Origin: Zipacnadum sp036504235
Lineage (GTDB): Bacteria; Armatimonadota; Zipacnadia; Zipacnadales; Zipacnadaceae
DNA: 35,930 nt
NCBI GenBank assembly: GCA_036504235.1
Contig: DASXVN010000049.1
Coordinates: 1 to 35,930 of the forward strand
Direction of reading: 5' to 3'
Below, one piece after another: positions 30,477 to 35,930 of this stretch. The notes beneath the pieces were generated by a model, which worked only from the letters and a program-made list of their open reading frames with translations, did not search any database and was not told the origin of the DNA. The translations under genes were made by a program, and so were the position numbers. Every line of letters begins with the position of its first letter. Positions within the stretch are counted from its first letter, which is position 1.

Positions 30477-32219
30477 CTAGGGGTCGATGGTGAAGTCCAG
30501 GCGGCCTACCGGCTGGCCGTCCTGGTAGAAGCAGACCTGCCAGGGGCCGGGGCGGAGCGTCTGGTCGCGGTTGGCGGAGATGTAGATGACCGCCTTCTCG
30601 TCGCCGCCGACTATCACCAGCTCGCGCGCCAGGCGATTGCCCGCGCGGAACCACTCCACCGACAGCTCTGTGTTCTCCGGCGCGCCCTTGACCTCGAAGT
30701 ACAATCCCAACCGCGACAAGCCCCCAGCGAACTGCGTGGCCGGTCCCTGCGGCTGATTGTGCGCGTCCACGCTGCGACAAAGCACCGCGCGCGCCAGGCA
30801 GCCGCCGAGTGGAGCCGGCGGCAGCGGCTCCGCGGCGGGAGGCGTCGTCTCCGGTTGCGCACCGATCTCCCCGGCCGATCCCTCCGCCGCGGGTCCCGTG
30901 GTGGTCACGAGGACCGCGGGCACCGAGATCTGCAGCGAGGCCTGCACGGCCGGCGGCACCTCCACGGTCGGCTGCCCCGGCGACACGTAGACCCGCGCCA
31001 GCAACTTGGTAGCGGCGGTCATCTCGGCCCAGGGCCCGGCCAGCAGGTACAGGACCGCGCCCCGGCATACCGTCTGGACCTCGGGGCCGGTAGCGGGGGT
31101 GGCCGCCTGGGCCAGGGCTTGCGCGGCCGCCGCGTCGCGGCAGAGCACCGCGGCAAGCTGCAGGTCGCCCTCCGGCGTGGTCACCGTCTGGCGGGCCGCG
31201 TCGCGGACCGCTCCAACGGGAGCCCGCGCGCCGACTCCGGCTACGGAGAGGGCGGCCGTCGGCGTGACCTGCGCCGCGGGAGCAACCTGCCAGGAGGGCG
31301 GGGCTTCCGCGGGGGCGAGCAGCAGTTCCGCCACGGCCAGACTAGCGCCGGTCGTGTAATCGGTAAGCTGCGTGGCCCGCCAGAGGCTGCGCAGGTCGCC
31401 GGTCCCGTTGGCGAGCGCGGCATAGGCGCTCGCCGGGGCGGTGATCTCCAGCAGGGGCAGACCGCGCTCGTGGAAGAGACAGGTGATCTGCCGGGCGCCC
31501 AGCGTCGGCGGAGCGGCGAGCAGGGGGAGCGCGGCGGCGAGCAGGGCCAGGTCGGCCCCGGAGCGCACCGCGGGGAACTGGCAGGCGATCACCACGTCCG
31601 CGCCGACGTGCGCGATCTGCACCTGCGGGACGCGCAGGAGGGGGCCGATCGGTTTGAGGAAAGCATCCAGTCCGCCGGTCGCGTCCGCGGCAACGAGCCG
31701 GCGGAGGGCCGCGGTGGCCTGATCCAGCGCCGCCTGGTCCGCTTCGGTGTACGCCGGCTGGTCAGGGGGGAGGTTCCGGCCCGCCGCGTAGTCGAGGAAC
31801 CGGCGGAAATCGTCAATCGCGAGCAGCGCTCGGCTCTGCGGCCCGCCGAGATCGGTGAAGTACTTGTCCACGCCGGGGGTGCCCGGTTCGCCGGTAAGCT
31901 GGCCCCACTGGTCGCTCTTGAGGGCGCGGACGTAGGCGAGCCGGGCATAGGCGGCGCGGAGGGCCTGGGGAGCCTCATTCCAGCTGCGGCCCATCGTGTC
32001 CCAGAGGGCCTCGCGGGGAAAGGCGGGCGCGGCTTGCACGGAACGCGCCGGGGCGGGCAGAATCCGGGTCGCGGCCCAGGCCTCCAGGAGGTCAGCGGAC
32101 TTCTCGAGGTCAGTGTACGTGGGGGGGCCGGCGGGCGCGGGAGCGTCCGCGCGGCTAGCCGCGCCGGCGCACAGCAGCGCCGGCGCCAGGCAAATCCCGA
32201 GCAGGATCAACCGCCCCAT
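30477..32219 (-). CDS. Large secreted protein, unknown function
   Basis: A 580-residue protein with signal peptide M-G-R-L-I-L-L-G-I-C-L-A-P-A-L-L-C-A-G-A (1-20) and cleavage near A-S-R-A-D-A. The middle is Ala/Pro-rich and helical, with no enzyme motif I recognise. The C-terminal 90 residues (L-Y-F-E-V-K-G to Q-P-V-G-R-L-D-F-T-I) look like an immunoglobulin-like beta sandwich often seen at the end of exported proteins (G-P-W-Q-V-C-F-Y-Q-D-G). Start choice is uncertain: ATG 32219 gives the shortest signal peptide; GTG 32240, with AAGG upstream, and TTG 32246 would add 7-9 residues. It is 81 bases from the cysK stop in the same direction, and a signal sequence plus no anchor suggests the periplasm. 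Confidence 0.7.
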   Translation of the reverse strand: MGRLILLGICLAPALLCAGAASRADAPAPAGPPTYTDLEKSADLLEAWAATRILPAPARSVQAAPAFPREALWDTMGRSWNEAPQALRAAYARLAYVRALKSDQWGQLTGEPGTPGVDKYFTDLGGPQSRALLAIDDFRRFLDYAAGRNLPPDQPAYTEADQAALDQATAALRRLVAADATGGLDAFLKPIGPLLRVPQVQIAHVGADVVIACQFPAVRSGADLALLAAALPLLAAPPTLGARQITCLFHERGLPLLEITAPASAYAALANGTGDLRSLWRATQLTDYTTGASLAVAELLLAPAEAPPSWQVAPAAQVTPTAALSVAGVGARAPVGAVRDAARQTVTTPEGDLQLAAVLCRDAAAAQALAQAATPATGPEVQTVCRGAVLYLLAGPWAEMTAATKLLARVYVSPGQPTVEVPPAVQASLQISVPAVLVTTTGPAAEGSAGEIGAQPETTPPAAEPLPPAPLGGCLARAVLCRSVDAHNQPQGPATQFAGGLSRLGLYFEVKGAPENTELSVEWFRAGNRLARELVIVGGDEKAVIYISANRDQTLRPGPWQVCFYQDGQPVGRLDFTIDP

Positions 32220-32300
32220 GTCCCCCCGACTTGCTCTCACAGCCAACCTTATACCCCGTAGCGCCTGGAGAAAAACCAGAGCGCGGCCCCCCGACGCTGC

Positions 32301-33215
32301 CTAGATTACGCTCAGATACTTGTCGCCACTGTCGCAGATGATGGTGACCACAGTCTGGTCGGGACGGAGTTGGGCCGCCAACTGCGCGGCCGCCCAAACG
32401 TTCGCGGCGGCGGAGATGCCCACCAGCAGGCCCTCTTCCTCGGCGAGTTGGTGCAGCGTGCTGATCGCGAGTTCCGTGGTGACCGTCATCACCTGGTTGT
32501 AGACCTTCGTGTCCAGCACCTCGGGCACAAAGCCCGCGCCGATACCCTGAATCTTGTGCGGCCCCGGCGTGCCGCCGGAGAGGATCGGCGAATCGGCCGG
32601 CTCCAGCGCAACGATCTGCACCTGCGGGTTCTTCTCGTGCAGGTAGTGGCCGACGCCGGTCAGGGTGCCGCCCGTGCCGACCCCGGCGACGAACGCATCC
32701 ACCTTCCCGCCGGTCTGGTCCCAAATCTCCGGCCCGGTGGTGCGGTAGTGCATGTCGGGGTTGGCGGGATTACTGAACTGGCCGGGCATGAAGGCCCCGG
32801 GCGTGTCCGCGACGATCCGCTCGGCCTCGGCAATCGCCGCGGTCATGCCTCCGGACCCCGGCGTGAGCACCAGCTCGGCCCCATAGGTGGCCAGCAGCCG
32901 GCGGCGCTCCACGCTGAAGGTCTCGGGCATGGTGATCATGCAGTGATAGCCCCGGAGCGCGGCGACCAGGGCCAGGCCGATCCCCGTGTTGCCCGAGGTC
33001 GGCTCCACGATGATCGCGCCCGGCTGCAGCCGGCCCTGCTGCTCGGCGACCTCAATCATGGCCAGGCAGATGCGGTCCTTGACGGAGCCGCCGGGGTTGT
33101 AGCCCTCGTGTTTGGCCAGAATCCGCGCCCCGCCGGCCGGGCGCAGGCTGTGCACCTCGACCAGGGGCGTGTTGGCGATAAGTCCCAAAGCGTTTTCGTA
33201 AAGCTGGTTATACAA
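32301..33215 (-). CDS. cysK: Cysteine synthase (O-acetylserine sulfhydrylase)
   Basis: A 304-residue PLP enzyme that makes L-cysteine from O-acetylserine and sulfide. The PLP lysine is K46 in N-P-G-G-S-V-K-D-R. T-S-G-N-T-G (73-78) is the asparagine loop that binds the substrate carboxylate, G-T-G-G-T-L-T-G binds the PLP phosphate, and E-P-A-D-S-P-I-L-S-G-G lies at the CysE-tail docking region. C-D-S-G-D-K-Y-L-S is the C-terminal PLP-ring contact. The start is TTG 33215: GAGG at 33224-33227 is 8 bases upstream and the protein then opens Y-N-Q-L-Y-E-N-A-L-G-L-I-A-N-T-P-L-V-E, as family members do. The frame to 33329 adds 38 residues unlike the family. No cysE is adjacent. Confidence 0.94.
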   Translation of the reverse strand: MYNQLYENALGLIANTPLVEVHSLRPAGGARILAKHEGYNPGGSVKDRICLAMIEVAEQQGRLQPGAIIVEPTSGNTGIGLALVAALRGYHCMITMPETFSVERRRLLATYGAELVLTPGSGGMTAAIAEAERIVADTPGAFMPGQFSNPANPDMHYRTTGPEIWDQTGGKVDAFVAGVGTGGTLTGVGHYLHEKNPQVQIVALEPADSPILSGGTPGPHKIQGIGAGFVPEVLDTKVYNQVMTVTTELAISTLHQLAEEEGLLVGISAAANVWAAAQLAAQLRPDQTVVTIICDSGDKYLSVI

Positions 33216-33533
33216 GCTTCCCACCTCGTTCTTGCGGCGGCCTGTGCTGCTGGTACAGACATATTCGCTAGGCGAAGGGTTTACCCCTGCGCGGGGGGGG
33301 AGCGGAACGTGGAGCGTGGAAGACGGCAACGGCGGGGCCCACCCCGCCCTCGGGGGACCTCGGGCACCCCTCCCGAAACGGGAGGGGCTATGACACGGAC
33401 TGGCGACAGGCCCTCAGCCCTGCCCGGTCGTTTTCCACGTGCCACATTCCACTTGCTCCCCCTTTACGGAGGTGCCGGCAGGTCGAGCACGAAATCAAGG
33501 GGAGACAACCAAACGACGGGAGGGTCCGCTACT
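33216..33533. other. Divergent intergenic region with nested repeats
   Basis: 318 bases between divergent cysK and the dehydrogenase. A third module C copy (33336-33390) is centred between two imperfectly complementary arms: GGGGAGCGGAACGTGGAGCG onward (33297-33323) and its inverted partner TTTTCCACGTG...GCTCCCC (33431-33461). TTCGC (33264-33268) and GCGAA (33272-33276) form a short palindrome upstream of cysK that could be an operator. No clear promoter was found for either gene. Confidence 0.55.
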
Positions 33534-34553
33534 ATGTCCTACGATATGAAAGCCATCGTCTTCCCCGCGGCCGGGGAAGTGGAGATCCGCTCCTTTGAGC
33601 TGCCGCCCTGCGGGGCCGACGAGATCGTCGTCAAGACGCTGTATAGCATGGTCTCCACGGGGACGGAATTGCGCGTGTGGGCCGGGCACTATGGGTCGGA
33701 GAGCAAGTTTCCTTTCATCCCCGGCTACTCGGTGATCGGCGAGGTGCTGGAGGTGGGCGCCGAGGTGACGTCGGTCGCCGTGGGCGACGTGGTCAGCGGG
33801 CGCAATCCTCTGCCGGTGCCGGGGATCAACCAGTACTGGGGGGCGCAGGCCTCCCACCACCGCTACCAACTTGGCGGCTATGACGCGGCCCTGAAGCTGC
33901 CGACGACCGCTGCGGAGGCTTTCCCGTACCTGATCTGCGAGATCGGGGCCATCCCTTGGCGCGGCGTGAAGTTCGCGACCACTAACCCCGGAGAATCCGC
34001 GCTGGTCATGGGGCAGGGCCTTATCGGCGCGCTCGCCGGGAAATTCCTGGTCATGCACGACGTGCGTACGGTGGTGGCGGACGTCCATCCGCTGCGCCTG
34101 AACCGCGCGCTCGGCTGGGGCGTCGCCGCGGCGGTGGACATGCGCGCCGCCGACGCCAACGAGCAACTCCGGGCGCTGCTGCCGGAGGGCGCGGACGTGC
34201 TGGTGGAGGCCTCCGGCCAGCCGGCCCCGGCGCTCAACGCGCTGCAGTTCGTCCGCAACCGCAACGTGGCCGGCCCCGGCCCGCTGCCCCGCGTCGTCTT
34301 CCAGGCCAACTACCTGGACCCGCTGAATCTTGACCTGGCGCACAACCTGCCCAGCGGCTCGATCTCGCTCTTCTACCCCGGCGACCGGGAGCCGCAGGAC
34401 CGGCTGGACGTGATTGAGTTCGTCCGGCAAGGGCGGATTTCCGCCGAGGAGTTCGCCGGCGAAATCGTGCCCTTCACCGAGGCGCCCGCCGCCTACCGCG
34501 CCCTGCGCGACCAGCCCGACCAGCACTTCTCGGTCGCGTTTAAGTGGGAGTAG
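33534..34553 (+). CDS. MDR-family dehydrogenase (zinc-type alcohol dehydrogenase fold)
   Basis: A 339-residue medium-chain dehydrogenase/reductase. The GroES-like N-terminal part runs K-T-L-Y-S-M-V-S-T-G-T-E-L, P-G-Y-S-V-I-G-E-V, then V-G-D-V-V-S. The Rossmann part has G-Q-G-L-I-G (about 160-165) and a basic/histidine D-V-H-P-L-R-L after beta 2. The usual catalytic-zinc cysteine in the first motif is replaced by serine (M-V-S-T-G), so it may not bind zinc; this S-T/P-G-T-E-L form is typical of the BchC-like subgroup acting on sugars or polyols. ATG 33534 has GGGAGGG at 33518-33524. The next gene encodes a sugar-isomerase fold, suggesting joint sugar or polyol catabolism. Confidence 0.85.
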   Translation: MSYDMKAIVFPAAGEVEIRSFELPPCGADEIVVKTLYSMVSTGTELRVWAGHYGSESKFPFIPGYSVIGEVLEVGAEVTSVAVGDVVSGRNPLPVPGINQYWGAQASHHRYQLGGYDAALKLPTTAAEAFPYLICEIGAIPWRGVKFATTNPGESALVMGQGLIGALAGKFLVMHDVRTVVADVHPLRLNRALGWGVAAAVDMRAADANEQLRALLPEGADVLVEASGQPAPALNALQFVRNRNVAGPGPLPRVVFQANYLDPLNLDLAHNLPSGSISLFYPGDREPQDRLDVIEFVRQGRISAEEFAGEIVPFTEAPAAYRALRDQPDQHFSVAFKWE

Positions 34554-34884
34554 AGGCTTGGAGGGCGGGGGCTACGCAGAATGTCCTGAGCCTGTCGAAG
34601 GGTCCCCCGCCGCCCGCGCCGGGGCGGAAGGGCGTGGCCGGCCGCCCGTCTTACCTCACCCCCCAGCCCCCTCTCCATGCACTTGTGTACAAGTGCCCGC
34701 GGACCTTGGGAGAGGGGGAGTAACGGCAAAGGCTAACGGCACACCGGCGAGACGCCGGTGCCACCGGTTAACCTGGCTCCTCCCCCCGCGCAGGTCCCGA
34801 CCCCTCGCGCACGGAAATGCCCCCTGCGCTACCTACATGCTTGCCGGGGCGCTCCTCGGCCGGCCCGATTTCTGGAGGAATATC
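34554..34884. repeat. Intergenic repeat mosaic
   Basis: 331 bases, no gene. Inverted module E arms GGCGGGGG (34564-34571) and CCCCCGCC (34604-34611) enclose inverted module B (34585-34602). A module D stem, 34667-34676 with 34709-34718, encloses the perfect palindrome GCACTTGT (34679-34686), GT, ACAAGTGC (34689-34696). Module A follows at 34738-34767. AACGG linkers separate them. The last 20 bases hold GGAGGAA for the next gene. Confidence 0.75.
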
Positions 34885-35880
34885 ATGGCTCGTCAAGTCT
34901 CGATGAAACTCGGCCTCAATGGGGCCTTTGCTACCCGCCGCTGGGAGAAGCCGGACAATATCGTGGGGCTCGTCCGCGAGGTCGGCTTTCCCTCGCTGGA
35001 GTTTTGCGCCGACATTATTGACCCCTTCTTCATGGGCGACGCCCAGTTTGTGCAGGAAATGGCCGTCGAGTGCCGCGCGGCCGGCGTCAAGCATGGCGTG
35101 GAAATCTGGGACCTGTATACCGGCGTCGCCACGCACCGCTTCCACGGCTTCTCGCACACCGACGCCGCGCCCCGGCGGCGGATGATGGAGTGGATGCTGC
35201 GCGCCATGGAGCTGTCCGTGCTGCTGGGCGGGCCGCGCCTGGGCGGGCACATGGACGCGATTTCGGTCGAGGTCATGGCGGACCCCTCCGCCTACAACCG
35301 GGCCTGCGCGCACGCGTATGCCGCCTGGCGCCGCCTGGCCGAACTGGGCGGAGACCTGGGCATGAAGGCCCTGTACGTCGAGCAGATGTATATCCCCTCG
35401 GAGATTCCCTGGACCCTCGACCAGAGCGAGGTGGCGCTGCTGGCCATCAACTCGGAGCGCGAGGGCGTGCCGGTGTACCTGACCGTGGACGTCGGCCACC
35501 AGGCGGGCCAGGCGTATGGTATGGCGGGGGACGACCTCGATTATCTGGCCTGGGTGCGCCGCTTTGGGGCCTTCTGCGAGGTCATTCACCTGCAGCAGAC
35601 CTCCCCGGAGGGCTCGCACCACTGGCCCTTCACCGAGGAGTACAACGCCAAGGGCCACATTGACATGGACAAGTTCATGGCCGCCCTGCGCGAGGCCCAC
35701 GAGTCGGCTGCCGACAGCATCCTCGCCGAGTGCCTGCCTCCGGTGACCGAGCAGCGGCTGGTCCTGGAGGCCATCCCCGGCTCCACCAAGTCCGAGGATA
35801 CGCTGCTCGAGGAGCTGAAGCTGTCCTCCGAGTACCTGTACCAGTACCTCCCGCTGGAGGGGCTGGTTTGGGACGTGTAG
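34885..35880 (+). CDS. Sugar-phosphate isomerase/epimerase-like TIM barrel
   Basis: A 331-residue protein of the xylose-isomerase-like/AP-endonuclease-2 TIM-barrel superfamily. It opens M-K-L-G-L-N-G-A-F-A-T-R-R-W, followed by V-R-E-V-G-F-P-S-L-E-F-C-A-D-I-I-D-P-F-F. Likely metal ligands are the E in Y-V-E-Q-M-Y-I-P, D and H in T-V-D-V-G-H-Q, and the E in I-L-A-E-C. The H-H-W-P-F-T-E-E-Y-N-A-K-G-H-I block resembles what I recall of D-erythrulose-phosphate/tetrulose epimerases; the substrate is inference. GGAGG at 34874-34878 precedes ATG 34885; a frame opening at 34414 overlaps the dehydrogenase and repeats. The upstream dehydrogenase makes a polyol or sugar pathway likely. Confidence 0.85.
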   Translation: MARQVSMKLGLNGAFATRRWEKPDNIVGLVREVGFPSLEFCADIIDPFFMGDAQFVQEMAVECRAAGVKHGVEIWDLYTGVATHRFHGFSHTDAAPRRRMMEWMLRAMELSVLLGGPRLGGHMDAISVEVMADPSAYNRACAHAYAAWRRLAELGGDLGMKALYVEQMYIPSEIPWTLDQSEVALLAINSEREGVPVYLTVDVGHQAGQAYGMAGDDLDYLAWVRRFGAFCEVIHLQQTSPEGSHHWPFTEEYNAKGHIDMDKFMAALREAHESAADSILAECLPPVTEQRLVLEAIPGSTKSEDTLLEELKLSSEYLYQYLPLEGLVWDV

Positions 35881-35902
35881 GAGGAAGGGCGCTGACCCTC
35901 CC

Positions 35903-35930
35903 GTAGGGGCGGAGCATTCTCCCCCCCCGC
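35903..35930. repeat. Probable start of a third cloverleaf-type repeat, cut by the window end
   Basis: GTAGGGGCGGAGCATTCTCC begins 22 bases after the preceding stop and opens with the GTAGGGGCGG end of the 17196 and 30281 elements. The partner arm would lie beyond the window. Confidence 0.45.

Noticed and set aside
32370..33533. N-terminal extension of the MDR dehydrogenase opposite cysK
   Set aside because: It is antisense to cysK and the domain starts at 33534 with a good ribosome-binding site.

Overview
The window looks like a chromosomal segment of a high-GC diderm bacterium, most likely Armatimonadota or a close relative. Three features suggest this. There is a tandem trio of DUF1559-type prepilin-like proteins whose N-termini follow a GFTLIELLVVIAIIAILAAI...FPVFARARAKAQ pattern. 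An LptF/LptG permease sits next to an LptD-like outer-membrane protein, so lipopolysaccharide is exported to an outer membrane. Paralogous URO-D family proteins and a MoxR/DUF58/DUF4129/DUF4350 operon are also typical of that group. The taxon call is inference; no rRNA gene is present. I see no transposase, integrase, phage module or CRISPR array.

Layout. 1-7100 (+): a VOC-family protein, tRNA-Ala(GGC) with a clear promoter and terminator, dihydrolipoyl dehydrogenase, a large secreted protein with a tail-fibre/lectin-like C-terminus, a short-type LeuC/homoaconitase large subunit, and a BrnT-like toxin/CopG-like antitoxin pair under its own consensus promoter with a palindrome in the spacer. 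7100-8460 (+): a HAD phosphatase and a monohaem cytochrome c. 8490-10960 (-): three DUF1559 genes, each a self-contained unit with its own ribosome-binding site and near-identical terminator; the first two also share a promoter architecture. 11310-13550 (+): a copper-amine-oxidase-N-domain protein with two PVTP-repeat linkers. 13617-18518 (-): two URO-D paralogues flanking a 23-residue-repeat membrane protein and a second small membrane protein, then a nitroreductase and an RsmC/YbxB-like methyltransferase. 18733-25637 (+): MFS transporter, cation diffusion facilitator, polysaccharide deacetylase, LptF/G and LptD. 25937-30234 (+): four overlapping genes DUF4129-DUF4350-MoxR-DUF58. 30477-33215 (-): a secreted 580-residue protein and cysteine synthase. 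33534-35880 (+): an MDR-type dehydrogenase and a sugar-phosphate isomerase/epimerase-like TIM barrel.

The most unusual feature is not a gene. Nearly every gap between transcription units is filled with short GC-rich palindromic modules joined by AACGGCAACGG-like linkers. The modules recur, vary in their arms while keeping complementarity, and are sometimes inserted in each other's loops. The most striking, 17196-17306, folds on paper into a perfect four-way junction: a 15-bp closing stem and three hairpin arms with no unpaired base at the junction. A diverged second copy lies at 30281-30394, and what may be the start of a third runs off the window end.

Functionally the segment is mostly housekeeping and cell-envelope genes: LPS export, secreted and pilin-like proteins, metal efflux, and central metabolism (Lpd, LeuC, CysK). 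Gene starts were chosen from ribosome-binding sites and family N-termini; several differ from the longest open frame.
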